A DNA stretch of 64,000 nucleotides from an uncultured Clostridia bacterium (GCA_947366895.1 CANBBP010000002.1:1-64000), one strand, 5' to 3'; positions 1-9,624 are shown, numbered from the stretch's first letter. Notes: a model not told the origin generated them from the letters alone. Translations and numbers: made by a program.

Positions 1-3000
1 TAACGTTATCAAATTTATCTAACTGCCTACCATGAGACCAGCATAGGGTTTTATCCCTATACACAAAAGGGTTGCCTAGGTTATCATATTCAAACTCTTC
101 GTTATTTAAACCAATTAATTGATCTCTCCAACCAGTAATAGGGTAGAAGTAGGTTAAGGTGTTAGTTGGGGTAAGAGTTTCAAGATTATCTATTAAAGTA
201 AAAGTATATTCATTTTTACAGGTAATATTACCCCCTGCATCATAAGAGAAAGTAAAGGTCTTTTGAAGGTCACTATTATCTTCTCTAACTATTCTTGAAA
301 GGCTATCGTAAAAATATCTAGCAAGTAAATGATTGTTACTTCTAACTTCAGTTAGGTTACCCTTAATATCATATTTGTAAGAAAGTTTTTGATTGATAAT
401 ATTGTTGTTAGCAAAAGACAAAAGAGAGACTAAGTTAGAGGTGTGATCACCATTTTTTAAATAGGTATATTTTTTGGTTAAGGTAGTATTATCATTAAGT
501 AAATTAAGAGTATCTATTCTGCCAAGTTTATCGTAAAGAATAGCTTGATTAAAGTTATTAGGTAAAGAAATATTTTGTAAAGTTTTGTAAGGGTCGGTAG
601 AGTAGGAGTACTGATAATTTAAAGCTTTACCTGAGATAGAAATATGACAACTTGATATTTTATCATGCTCGCTATCATAGGAATTAGAAATATTAATTTC
701 AGGAATAGGGTTGTTATCAATAAAGGTTTGTTGGTTATTAACATTACCAAATTTATCGATAGAATAGTTATGAATAATTGTTTTGTTGTTAAGATTTTCT
801 ATAGTCTTAATTAAGTTACCAAACTTGTCATAAGAGTTAATTAGAATTAAATTATCTTCAGTAAATGGGGAGGTATCATTTAACTTGTAGAAGAGTTTTA
901 AAAGGTTGTCATATTCGTTAAATACCTTTTTGTAAACTTCACCAGTGGCAAGAGTAAGGATTTCTTCTCTAAATTCAGAAAGATAAGAGTTATCGGGATT
1001 AATATCATTTTCTAAGATATGATATTCGTAGGATAAATAGTTATTATCTGAAATATTAATAGAAGAAGTTCTACCCAAGTTATCATAATTGTAAATGATA
1101 TCAAAATCGTTATGATTTAAACTTGTTAGGAAGTCTAAAGTGTAACCATAAGTGTTGGCATTATCAATACCATTAACAGTGGTGGAAGATTGAAGTAAAA
1201 TATCACCTTTGCTATAGCCATAACTGGTTTTGTTGTTAAGATAATCGATAGAAGTAGAAGTAATATTAGTATTGTTAAGATATTCATAAGTAGAAGATTT
1301 TTCACCAAGTTCATTAGTAGAAAAAGCTTCATTACCAAAATCATCAAAATTGTGTTCTTCATAAAAGACATTGGCAGGTTGGGAGTAATGATAAGTAAGT
1401 GATTTAATAACCCTGCCTTTATCATCATAGATATTTTCTTTAACAATACCAAGAGGATTAATAGACTTAATGAGACTATTGTTTTTGTTGTACTCGTAAG
1501 AAGTTAAGTACCCATGCTTAAATTTATCTTCATCGTTAAAATATGACTTATCAAAAAGATATTCTTTAATTAAATTGTCGTTATCGTTATCATAGAAATA
1601 TTCAGTAATCCAGTTAGAATGGCCGGAGTATTTAAGTTTGGGTTGTTTTTTGCCATTATATTCTAGGTGTTCATAATCACCCTCGTATAAATCTAGGTTA
1701 GTATAGGAAATACTACCAGTGTTATTAGTATAGTCTATGTAACAAGTGATGCTAGCGACATTTTTATTTTTTTGTATTATAACGGGTACTGCACAATATT
1801 GCCAGTTGGTGTTTCGCCAATCGAAGGATTTTGAAAATATTTGAGGTTTATCGTTTTCGGTTGTATTTTGATAAGTTACTTCAACTCTTATTTCAAATTT
1901 ACGATTTTGAAGGTATAGAGGGTAATTGTTTTTATCTTCATTAGTTAATATAAAGGCAGAGTCTGCTTTTGCCCAGCCGGACACAATAAGGATTTTGTTA
2001 TCGCAATAGTTATTTATAGTATTTATAGCGGTAATTTCACTATCAGGAACGTGGACACTTTCGGCTTTTTGTCGTGCAATAAAATTTGATATTTTAAAAA
2101 TATTTAGTGTTTTTTTATCTTCATAAAAGGCGGTAGCATCATTACAAAGGGTTTCACCAAGCATGATAGAATCGGTTTTAACTATATGGCTAGGGTTAAA
2201 AGAAACATCTTTTAGATAATTTTTTGAGTTTATATATTTTGTTATTTTTTCGGTTAATAAATCGTTTGTATAGCTGTACTCGGTAACTTTGGTAGTATTT
2301 GCATCGTTAGCTTCTATTATTTGGTTTTCGTAGGTTGTTGTGGTATTGCCAAATTTATCGAAGTTATAGGTGATAGATTTATTTTTTGCGTTGGTTAAGG
2401 TTGTTGACATGTAGTTGTTATAGGTAATATATAGAGTTTTATCTTTAAGTAGGTAAGGGGTAAAATTGGTTATTTCAAAATTGAAGGTTTCTAGTGAATT
2501 AGGGTTATTAACAATTAAAGCATTATTTTGTGTGGTATTATTAAGTAGTGAATTTTGGTTAATTTGTTTATAATAGATTTTGCCATTTTCGACTTTATCT
2601 AAAATAGAAAGAGATTCAATTTTGGTTACTTTATTATTTGAATATGTAAATTTTGCCCCAAAGCCGGATTGATTAAGAAGAGTAGTTAAGGTATCATTAT
2701 CGTAGTAAAAATAGCTGGTGGAGTTATCTGCAAAGGTGATAGATTTTATTTGATTATTGTTATTATAGTTTAGTGTAATTTTTCTATCTCTTGCATCTTG
2801 AATTGAAACAAGTAAATTATTATCGTTATATTTAAAAGAAACATATTCTTTGTTAGAATCTCTGATTGAGGTTATTTTGTTTGTTTCATCTGAAGCGTAA
2901 TTAAAAAATATTGTATTTTCATAGGGATCGGTAATTAAAATTAGTCGGAATATGTTAGCATCGTTAGTTTTACCAAAGCCATAGATAATGTTATTTTCAT

Positions 3001-4831
3001 CATACAAATAATGAACTGGGACTTGCTTTTCAAGTTGTTTTACATTATAGTTGCATTTTTCTATTTGCTCATTTAGTTCGGTCATTTCATCTTGGCATTG
3101 ATAATATTGAAGCAAGCACTCTTTAATTTGGATATCGCAGCTTAGGATATCTTTATCGCTTACATAGTTAGGGAGAAGGACTTCTTGTTTAGCGGTTTTA
3201 TATATTTCCCATAATTCTTTTATTATTTCATTATTTAAAAAGTCGAAGTGGACCTCTATTTTATTTGAGGTGTTATTGTTTTGGTTATTAGAGGTTTCTA
3301 TATTTAAGTTTGGAATATTTTCAAATAGTATTCTTCTAAAAATAGGTTCTGTTAGAGGGGAAGAGTATATTAATTTGTCTAAATCTTTTATTTCTCTTTG
3401 AAATTTTATAGAACCTTCATAGGGTGTGTATCCTTCGTTTACGTTTACTCCATAGGTGTGGGCAAATTCTTGTTTAGATAATTCTTTATCAAGTTCTAAT
3501 TTTTCTATTTGATCTTTTAGAGTTTGCTCATCCATGTTATCTGCTTTTTTTATTGTTTGTCTAAGTAAGATATTAATACTTTTATTGTTCCAATCTTTTA
3601 TTTTGTCGTAGTAATTTATATCTTCTTCTCTTGACTTGAGAGACGTTCTTTGAGATTTTAATTGATTTAATAGTGAGTAACGTGACATGCTTAGTAGTAC
3701 TATTTGTTCTTTGCAGTACTGCAATTTTTGGTTGTATAGAGATAAATTCTTTTTGTAAGATTTTAGTTGATTTCTTTGTTGTGCTAGTTCGTTTGGTTCA
3801 TAATCAACTAAGTTAGAACCTTTAAGCCCTGCTATAGAAGAAACAAGAGTAAGTCTTGAGGAAGCTTCTAATTTAGTAATTACTTCATGGGAAACGTTTT
3901 TATCATCAACATAAATAAGTTTTCCGTCTAAATCAACAATTAAATCCTCTCTAGCTATTTGTTTTTCTTCTACATAATATTTTTCTTCAAGTATTTGGCT
4001 TTTCCCGGTTGAATCTATATAGGTAAAAGATAAGATACTTTCTTTATTGCTTGTATTGTTATTTTTTATATTTGTTTTTGATGTTGAGTTTGTTTCATTG
4101 GTATTATAAGGGTTAGTGTCGGGTTCTTCTGGTGAACCTATATTAGGTGGATTTGTGTCGGGACCTTCAATAGGTGGAAGGGTTATATCTTGGTAGAAAT
4201 CCTCTGCGGTTAAAGGGTTGTTTTTAATTAAAAATTGATTAAAATTAAGAGACCATTTATTTGGAAGCCCCGTATTTTTAGTTAAATCGTTTCGAATAGA
4301 GTTATAGTTTGAGTTGAGTGAAAAAGGTAAGGTTTTATTGTTTGATGTTATTAGAGGGGTATTTAGGGACATATTACCTGAAACTAGGTTTATTAAACTA
4401 GTTCCTGCTTTTCCTAAATTTATCTCGTTTTTGTTCCCGTTGCCTTGAAATTCTGCACTTTCAATATAATCTAAGTTTAAGGTTGCCATTAATTCAAATT
4501 CTATAGTTTTATTACCTTCAAAACATAAACTTAGCAAAGTTATTGAATTATCTAAGCAATATTGAAATTCATCACTTATGTTTATGGATACATATTGACC
4601 TCTCTCAACATTTACAAGTTGGTCGATTAGCCAATCTTCATTATTTGATAAATTTTCTAGGCTTGATAAAAACTTTATCTGATAATTAGATGCTGTGATA
4701 GGATTTAATATTTTTACTTTTAAGGTTGCATTTATAATTTTTAAATTGTTGATTTTTTCAGGTATCCTAATTTCAAGCTGATTAGGTTTATCTAAGTTAA
4801 GCACTAGATTTTCAATTGTGATATTTTTCAT
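1..4831 (-). CDS. RHS/YD-repeat protein, partial (C-terminus beyond window start)
   Basis: An open frame of 1610 codons runs from an ATG at 4831 (upstream GGAG ribosome site) off the left edge, so the C-terminus is missing. There is no obvious signal peptide. In order: a beta-rich N-terminal part (about residues 1-215), a Pro/Asn/Thr-rich linker (about 217-260), a Lys/Gln/Leu-rich coiled coil (about 340-400), then from about residue 600 degenerate YD repeats such as YDKFGNLIK, YDNLGRTSS and YDAGGNITC. The last visible residues (FEYDNLGNPF, then WSHGRQLDKF) match the segment just before the RHS-associated core of Bacillota RHS proteins. In that family the repeats form a shell around a variable C-terminal toxin or effector; whether one exists here lies outside the window. 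It is divergent from the glycosylase gene at 4992. Confidence 0.88.
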   Translation of the reverse strand, partial: MKNITIENLVLNLDKPNQLEIRIPEKINNLKIINATLKVKILNPITASNYQIKFLSSLENLSNNEDWLIDQLVNVERGQYVSINISDEFQYCLDNSITLLSLCFEGNKTIEFELMATLNLDYIESAEFQGNGNKNEINLGKAGTSLINLVSGNMSLNTPLITSNNKTLPFSLNSNYNSIRNDLTKNTGLPNKWSLNFNQFLIKNNPLTAEDFYQDITLPPIEGPDTNPPNIGSPEEPDTNPYNTNETNSTSKTNIKNNNTSNKESILSFTYIDSTGKSQILEEKYYVEEKQIAREDLIVDLDGKLIYVDDKNVSHEVITKLEASSRLTLVSSIAGLKGSNLVDYEPNELAQQRNQLKSYKKNLSLYNQKLQYCKEQIVLLSMSRYSLLNQLKSQRTSLKSREEDINYYDKIKDWNNKSINILLRQTIKKADNMDEQTLKDQIEKLELDKELSKQEFAHTYGVNVNEGYTPYEGSIKFQREIKDLDKLIYSSPLTEPIFRRILFENIPNLNIETSNNQNNNTSNKIEVHFDFLNNEIIKELWEIYKTAKQEVLLPNYVSDKDILSCDIQIKECLLQYYQCQDEMTELNEQIEKCNYNVKQLEKQVPVHYLYDENNIIYGFGKTNDANIFRLILITDPYENTIFFNYASDETNKITSIRDSNKEYVSFKYNDNNLLVSIQDARDRKITLNYNNNNQIKSITFADNSTSYFYYDNDTLTTLLNQSGFGAKFTYSNNKVTKIESLSILDKVENGKIYYKQINQNSLLNNTTQNNALIVNNPNSLETFNFEITNFTPYLLKDKTLYITYNNYMSTTLTNAKNKSITYNFDKFGNTTTTYENQIIEANDANTTKVTEYSYTNDLLTEKITKYINSKNYLKDVSFNPSHIVKTDSIMLGETLCNDATAFYEDKKTLNIFKISNFIARQKAESVHVPDSEITAINTINNYCDNKILIVSGWAKADSAFILTNEDKNNYPLYLQNRKFEIRVEVTYQNTTENDKPQIFSKSFDWRNTNWQYCAVPVIIQKNKNVASITCYIDYTNNTGSISYTNLDLYEGDYEHLEYNGKKQPKLKYSGHSNWITEYFYDNDNDNLIKEYLFDKSYFNDEDKFKHGYLTSYEYNKNNSLIKSINPLGIVKENIYDDKGRVIKSLTYHYSQPANVFYEEHNFDDFGNEAFSTNELGEKSSTYEYLNNTNITSTSIDYLNNKTSYGYSKGDILLQSSTTVNGIDNANTYGYTLDFLTSLNHNDFDIIYNYDNLGRTSSINISDNNYLSYEYHILENDINPDNSYLSEFREEILTLATGEVYKKVFNEYDNLLKLFYKLNDTSPFTEDNLILINSYDKFGNLIKTIENLNNKTIIHNYSIDKFGNVNNQQTFIDNNPIPEINISNSYDSEHDKISSCHISISGKALNYQYSYSTDPYKTLQNISLPNNFNQAILYDKLGRIDTLNLLNDNTTLTKKYTYLKNGDHTSNLVSLLSFANNNIINQKLSYKYDIKGNLTEVRSNNHLLARYFYDSLSRIVREDNSDLQKTFTFSYDAGGNITCKNEYTFTLIDNLETLTPTNTLTYFYPITGWRDQLIGLNNEEFEYDNLGNPFVYRDKTLCWSHGRQLDKFDNV

Positions 4832-4956
4832 TTTTTTCTCCTTTTATTTTTAATCACAATTTAATTTTAATTCTCATATTTTCTAATGCTTTCTAACTTA
4901 TGCTAATTGGTGCTAATTTTTATAATCATTTAATTTTTATTTGTGCTTTTAATTTA

Positions 4957-4985
4957 TTGAATGAATTAATAATTAATGTTATAAT
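4957..4985 (+). promoter_or_regulatory. Promoter for a probably leaderless mRNA
   Basis: TTGAAT at 4957-4962 and TATAAT at 4980-4985 are separated by 17 bases. The ATG of the next gene begins 7 bases past the -10 box, exactly where transcription should start, and no Shine-Dalgarno sequence precedes it. The likely transcript therefore starts at or next to its own start codon. Confidence 0.65.
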
Positions 4986-4991
4986 AATTGT

Positions 4992-5501
4992 ATGGGTAAT
5001 AGTATTGTTTGTTTTGAACCTATAATTAATGATAAATGCAAAATCTTGATTTTGGGTTCTATGCCTAGTAAAAAATCTAGAGAATTTAATTTTTATTATG
5101 CTAATTCTACTAACCGTTTTTGGAAAATATTATCAGTGATTTATTGTGAAGATTTTCAGAATGTTGATAGAGCTACTAAAATTAAATTGCTTTTTAAACA
5201 TAATATTGCTTTATTTGATGTTTATAAAAGTTGTGAAATGAAAAAATTTGGCAGTTCACTTGATAGTAACATAATTAAACAAAAATTTAATGATATTCCT
5301 AATTTAATAAAAGATACAAATATTTCTAAAATTTTTATTACTTCTAAAAAAGCCTATGATGAATTTTTAAGTCATTTTAAACATGAATTTGATTTTTCAA
5401 AAATAAGTATTATTAATTTGCCTTCGCCATCAAGTGCAAATAGAAGTAAATATAAGACTGATGAAAAATTAATTGAGGCATGGAAATTATTAATGAATTG
5501 A
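4992..5501 (+). CDS. Hypoxanthine-DNA glycosylase (UDG superfamily family 6, HDG)
   Basis: Base-excision repair enzyme expected to remove hypoxanthine (deaminated adenine) from DNA. Visible motifs are LILGSMPS (residues 19-26), FYYANSTNRFWK (34-45), the signature of the HDG/deoxyinosine glycosylase family, and a C-terminal LPSPSSANRS (143-152) that corresponds to the DNA-intercalating loop. The 169-residue length fits the family. It ends in TGA, which helps show that the standard code is used. No ribosome-binding site is visible; the -10 box placement suggests leaderless translation. RdgB at 13794, which removes dITP from the nucleotide pool, handles the same lesion one step earlier. Confidence 0.85.
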   Translation: MGNSIVCFEPIINDKCKILILGSMPSKKSREFNFYYANSTNRFWKILSVIYCEDFQNVDRATKIKLLFKHNIALFDVYKSCEMKKFGSSLDSNIIKQKFNDIPNLIKDTNISKIFITSKKAYDEFLSHFKHEFDFSKISIINLPSPSSANRSKYKTDEKLIEAWKLLMN

Positions 5502-5543
5502 TATTTATTATAAAGATTATTTATTAAAAGGTAAGGTTTGTAA

Positions 5544-6758
5544 ATGAAAAGTATATTTAGTTGTGCAGATATTTTAATTCCTAAAAATGTTGATATGGAA
5601 GCTTGGAGTGTTGTTGCTTGTGACCAACATACTTCGGATAAAAGTTATTGGCAAGAATTAACTAATTTTGTAGAAGAAAAACCTTCTACATTAAAATTAA
5701 TTGTACCAGAAGTTTATTTAAAAAATGATGTTGACAATTTGATAGAAAAAGCAAATGGAAATATGGTTAAATTACTTAATACTGATATTTTACAAGAGTA
5801 TAAAGATAGCATTATTTATGTTGAAAGGCGTTTATCTAATGGAAAAATAAGAAAAGGTATTATAGGAAAAATAGATTTAGAAAATTATTCTGAAAATATT
5901 TTAAATAATAAAAAAATTAAACCTTCTGAAGAAATAGTTGAAAGTCGTGTCCCAACAAGAATAAAAATTAGAGAAAATGCCAGTTTAGATATCCCACATA
6001 TTTTAATATTTTGTAATGATAAGAATTTAGAAATTATTGAAAACATAAATAAAGAGTTAACATCAGAACAAAAAATTTATGACTTTAATTTAAATATGTT
6101 TGGTGGCCAAATTAAAGGCTTTAAATTAAATGATGAACAAACAAAAATTGTAGAGGATAAAATTAATACTCTTATCTTAGAAGATGAAGCAGGATTAATA
6201 GTGGCTGATGGTAATCATTCTTTAGTAGCAGCTAAGCGAGTTTATGAAAGAGTGAAACAAAACAATTCAAATTATCTTAATTCTCCTAAAAGATATGCTT
6301 TAGTGGAAATTGTAAATATTTATGATGAATCAATAGACATTGAGCCTATTCATAGAGTAATAAAAAATGTTGATTGTAATAATTTATTTGAAGAAATAAA
6401 AAAACAATTAGCAAGTTCGGATAAAGAAAATAAAGAAATTGTAAAAATAATTTTTGGTGGAAAAGAGTTTGAATTATCTATAAAAGTAGATGAAAATAAA
6501 TTAATAGTGAAAGTTATTCAACAATTTTTAGATGAATATTTAATTAAGCATAATGGTGAGATTGATTATATTCATGAACTAGATAAATTAAAAGAAATGT
6601 GTAATCAAAAAGATGTTTTTGGAATAGTATTTGAACCTATTTCAAAATCTGATGTTTTTAAAGTTATTTCAAATAAAAAACTATTTCCTAGAAAAACTTT
6701 TTCGATAGGGACTTCTCTTGATAAAAGATATTATTTAGAAAGTAGAAAATTAATATAG
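5544..6758 (+). CDS. DUF1015 family protein
   Basis: Conserved family of unknown biochemical function (DUF1015), found in many anaerobes. The N-terminus (CADILIPKN, then WSVVACDQHTSDKSYW) and the central VADGNHSLVAAKR (from residue 220), the family's most conserved block, are both present. The length of 404 is typical. No signal peptide or membrane segment is visible. It has its own AAGG-type ribosome site and lies 42 bases after the glycosylase gene, so the two may be co-transcribed. Older annotations sometimes call these proteins SpoOJ/ParA/ParB-related, which the sequence does not support. Confidence 0.85.
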   Translation: MKSIFSCADILIPKNVDMEAWSVVACDQHTSDKSYWQELTNFVEEKPSTLKLIVPEVYLKNDVDNLIEKANGNMVKLLNTDILQEYKDSIIYVERRLSNGKIRKGIIGKIDLENYSENILNNKKIKPSEEIVESRVPTRIKIRENASLDIPHILIFCNDKNLEIIENINKELTSEQKIYDFNLNMFGGQIKGFKLNDEQTKIVEDKINTLILEDEAGLIVADGNHSLVAAKRVYERVKQNNSNYLNSPKRYALVEIVNIYDESIDIEPIHRVIKNVDCNNLFEEIKKQLASSDKENKEIVKIIFGGKEFELSIKVDENKLIVKVIQQFLDEYLIKHNGEIDYIHELDKLKEMCNQKDVFGIVFEPISKSDVFKVISNKKLFPRKTFSIGTSLDKRYYLESRKLI

Positions 6759-6812
6759 TTTTCTAATAATTTTTTTTAATTGTTAAAATTTAATTTTATA
6801 GGTAGTGTGAGT

Positions 6813-7259
6813 GTGGATATTTTAGAAACTAAGGGAATAGATAGTAATTTTTATTCTTTATGTAAAAGACTAGAAGAATTTCAATTTAGTTTAATGCCAG
6901 AACTGAAAGATAAAGGATATAATCTTACATATGATTTAAATGATATTAATGGATATTTGCTATATATTAATAACGAACCCGTAGGATGTATTGGATTAAA
7001 GAAATGTACTGATGATGTTTGTGAAATTGTCAGAGTTTTTATTTGTAAAGAACATAGAGAAAAAGGCTATTCAAAATTATTATTTAGTAAGATTGAAACT
7101 CTTGCAAGAACTTTAGGTTTTAAAACAGCAATTATGTTTGCATGGGTAAAAGCTGAAGTGGCGATTAATCTTTACAAAAAGTTAGGTTATATTATTATTG
7201 AAGAAAAAGTTTCAAATTACTCTCAGCTTGTATATTTTAAATTATCTAAAAAACTTTAA
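6813..7259 (+). CDS. GNAT family N-acetyltransferase
   Basis: Small acetyl-CoA-dependent acetyltransferase; substrate unknown. The GNAT core is seen in EPVGCIGLKK, the acceptor strand EIVRVFICKEHREKGYSKLL (motif A, with the pyrophosphate-binding K-E-K-G-Y loop), and the C-terminal INLYKKLGYIII. I prefer the GTG at 6813, which has an AGG element 10 bases upstream and gives an N-terminus (DILETKGIDSNF) like related GNATs. A frame-extending TTG at 6780 has no ribosome site. It follows the DUF1015 gene closely. Confidence 0.8.
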   Translation: MDILETKGIDSNFYSLCKRLEEFQFSLMPELKDKGYNLTYDLNDINGYLLYINNEPVGCIGLKKCTDDVCEIVRVFICKEHREKGYSKLLFSKIETLARTLGFKTAIMFAWVKAEVAINLYKKLGYIIIEEKVSNYSQLVYFKLSKKL

Positions 7260-7369
7260 GTTTAAAAATTTATTTTTATAAAAACTTAAAAAATAATTTT
7301 AAATGATAATTAATTTCAATTTATTATTTATATACATATTATTTTCTATAAAAAATTTTGAGGCAAGTT

Positions 7370-7972
7370 ATGGGTAAATTAGTTTTGACATCTGGTGGCT
7401 ATCTTGATGGTGAAAGAGGTAAGGAATGTGATAAAATAATAGAGGAATTAACAAAAAATAAAAGGGTTATATTTATTGATAATGCGACACTAACTGGAAG
7501 TAATAAAAAGGGTATTCCTATTATTTTAAATATTTTTAATAATATTGTTAAAAGCATAGAACAAATTTCAATAAATGAAAGAAATATTCAAACTATTAAT
7601 AATTATGATGTTTTATATATTACTGGAGGAGATTTACTTCCATTTTTACAATTATTTGAAAAATGTAGTTTATTAGAAAATTTTTCATGTTATTTAAAGC
7701 AAGGTGGAAATATTATAGGAGAAAGTGTTGGCTATATGATATTTGGAAAAGATTTAAAATGTGTATATGAAATAAAAAAAGAGACAAAACCCAAATATGA
7801 TGTGGAGCTATCTTCTTATAAAGGGTTAGGATTAGTTGATATAAATTTTTTTCCTCACTATAATAAAGCAAGCGATGAAATGAAACAAAAAGTGCTTGAA
7901 TATCAAAACAAAAATAATTTAGTTATTTCAAGAGTTTGTGATAACGACTTTATTGTTGTAGATGTGAATTAG
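7370..7972 (+). CDS. Peptidase E-like protein (family S51)
   Basis: Serine hydrolase of the peptidase E / cyanophycinase family, probably cytoplasmic and acting on Asp-containing dipeptides or a related substrate. Evidence: TSGGYLDGE at the N-terminus, YITGGDLLPFL for the oxyanion region, a nucleophile elbow GESVGY with Ser119 (usually GxSAG; here Val replaces Ala), and FPHYN with His163. The length of 200 fits. The ATG at 7370 has GAGG at a proper distance; a TTG at 7358 would extend it by four residues. Substrate specificity cannot be read from sequence. Confidence 0.78.
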   Translation: MGKLVLTSGGYLDGERGKECDKIIEELTKNKRVIFIDNATLTGSNKKGIPIILNIFNNIVKSIEQISINERNIQTINNYDVLYITGGDLLPFLQLFEKCSLLENFSCYLKQGGNIIGESVGYMIFGKDLKCVYEIKKETKPKYDVELSSYKGLGLVDINFFPHYNKASDEMKQKVLEYQNKNNLVISRVCDNDFIVVDVN

Positions 7973-8095
7973 ATTTTTTTAAACATTTTTATAAAAATAT
8001 TTAAGTATACTTTTAAAATATAATTTTTGTTTTTTAAAAAAAGTTAATTCTATTTTTATGTAAATATTAATATTAAATAAAGTTTGGAGAAATAA

Positions 8096-8545
8096 ATGGA
8101 AAAGGAAAAATTTTTAGCTGCTTCGTATTTAGTTATAATAAAAGAAGATAAAATACTACTTCAAAGAAGACAGGGAACAAAATTATGGAATGGTTTTTTA
8201 GCACTTCCGGCTGGTCATGTTGATGAGGGTGAAAATGCTTATGATTGTTTAATTAGAGAGGCAAAAGAAGAATTATCTATAGATGTTAGTTTAGAAGATA
8301 TTATTGACACTTTTGTAGTTAATAGAAGAAATAAAAATTTACCAGAACAATATGATTTATTACCTTATTTTGATGTCTATTTTGTTTTAAAAACTTTTAA
8401 AGGTGAAGTTAAAATTAATGAACCTAAAAAGTGTAGTGAATTAGTTTGGTGTGATATTAATAGTTTGCCGAAGGATATGATAGAGTATGAAGTTGATGCT
8501 ATAAAAAATTGGCAACAAAACATTAAGTTTAGTACTTATGATTAA
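8096..8545 (+). CDS. NUDIX hydrolase
   Basis: Hydrolyses a nucleoside diphosphate linked to another moiety, in nucleotide-pool sanitation or cofactor turnover. A complete Nudix box begins at Gly40 (G-x5-E-x7-R-E-x2-E-E), with Glu46, Arg54, Glu55 and the metal-binding Glu pair at 58-59. The start is supported by GGAG upstream. The gene is 149 codons and ends before a bidirectional terminator shared with the convergent pseudouridine synthase gene. The substrate is not predictable. Confidence 0.88.
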   Translation: MEKEKFLAASYLVIIKEDKILLQRRQGTKLWNGFLALPAGHVDEGENAYDCLIREAKEELSIDVSLEDIIDTFVVNRRNKNLPEQYDLLPYFDVYFVLKTFKGEVKINEPKKCSELVWCDINSLPKDMIEYEVDAIKNWQQNIKFSTYD

Positions 8546-8581
8546 TTATATTTCTATGTAATCATGTACATATGAACATAT

Positions 8582-8613
8582 AAAAAAAGGTCTAGAGAAT
8601 AGACCTTTTTTTA
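8582..8613. terminator. Bidirectional rho-independent terminator
   Basis: A-tract, stem GGTCTA / TAGACC with a GAGAA loop, then a T-tract. It sits between the convergent Nudix and RluA-family genes and overlaps the stop codon of the latter. Confidence 0.85.
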
Positions 8614-9624
8614 ATTAAATAGTTTTTTAAATACTTCTGGAATAGGGGCATTAATAGCTATTAATTGTTTTGAAATAGGGTGAATAAACTCTAACTTTGA
8701 AGCATGAAGACCTAATCTATTTAATGGATTATGGTTTTTAATTTGACCATATTTATCTTCCCCTACTATATTGTGATTAATGTCATTCATATGAACTCTT
8801 ATTTGATTTTTTCTACCTGTATCAATATTTACTTTTAACATAGAATAAAAGTCATTTTTATTTATAACTTGATAGTGAGTAATTGCCTTTTGCCCAGTGA
8901 CATCATGGGTAGAATAAACTATATTGTTTTTATTTTCTTTTAAATAAGAAGTTATTGTTCCGCTATCATTTTCTAAATTACCTTCTACAATAGCAATATA
9001 TTCTCGTGTTTTTATATAATCATTCCAGTTTAGTTTAAGCATAGAATGTATTTTTATATCTTTTGCAAACAATAATACTCCTGAAGTTTCTTTATCTATT
9101 CTGTGTAAAATATAAGGGCGATAGTTTTTATCTAATTGTTGAAAGTAGTTTAATAAGTATCCAAAAGCACAAGTTCTATCATTATCACTTTCTACGGAAA
9201 GAAGCCCAGCAGGTTTATTGATTGCTATAAAATCGTTATCTTCATAAACAATTTTAAATGGTAATTTTGTATTTTTATTAAGTTGTTTTTTAGATAATTT
9301 TGGATTATTTACATTAACAGCATGTTTAGAGATTTTAACTTCATCATCTTTTGCAAGCATAAAATTATATTGAGTAACAACACTACCATTAACAAGTATT
9401 TTTTTACCTGTTAAAAGGGATTTAATATTATTACGAGAAGTTTTACATTTTATAAGTAAAAACTCTAATAATTCTATACTATGATTAACTTTATAGGTTG
9501 CTGTTAATTGATTATTAATTTTACTTTGCTTTTTAAGTTTATTATCATTAATTTTATTTCTATCATTTTTTTTACTATTTATTTTTTTATTATCTTTAAA
9601 TAGTTTTCTATTTTCTCTTTTCAT
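8611..9624 (-). CDS. RluA-family RNA pseudouridine synthase
   Basis: Converts specific uridines in rRNA or tRNA to pseudouridine. A highly basic N-terminal tail (about 1-43) precedes an S4 RNA-binding domain (about 44-95), then the catalytic domain with HRIDKETSG starting at His174; Asp177 is the expected catalytic aspartate. NKPAGLLS and the C-terminal GRKNQIRVHM also match RluA/RluD-type enzymes. Its target (RluA, C or D site) cannot be assigned. The Lys/Asn-rich extension is longer than usual and probably adds nonspecific RNA affinity. It is the only minus-strand gene in this otherwise plus-strand run. Confidence 0.88.
   Translation of the reverse strand: MKRENRKLFKDNKKINSKKNDRNKINDNKLKKQSKINNQLTATYKVNHSIELLEFLLIKCKTSRNNIKSLLTGKKILVNGSVVTQYNFMLAKDDEVKISKHAVNVNNPKLSKKQLNKNTKLPFKIVYEDNDFIAINKPAGLLSVESDNDRTCAFGYLLNYFQQLDKNYRPYILHRIDKETSGVLLFAKDIKIHSMLKLNWNDYIKTREYIAIVEGNLENDSGTITSYLKENKNNIVYSTHDVTGQKAITHYQVINKNDFYSMLKVNIDTGRKNQIRVHMNDINHNIVGEDKYGQIKNHNPLNRLGLHASKLEFIHPISKQLIAINAPIPEVFKKLFN

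Noticed and set aside
1135..1452. Leu/Ile-rich open frame of about 105 codons on the minus strand
   Set aside because: It lies in another frame of the RHS coding region, and its composition reflects the shifted reading of Asn/Tyr-rich codons. The RHS frame is continuous across it.
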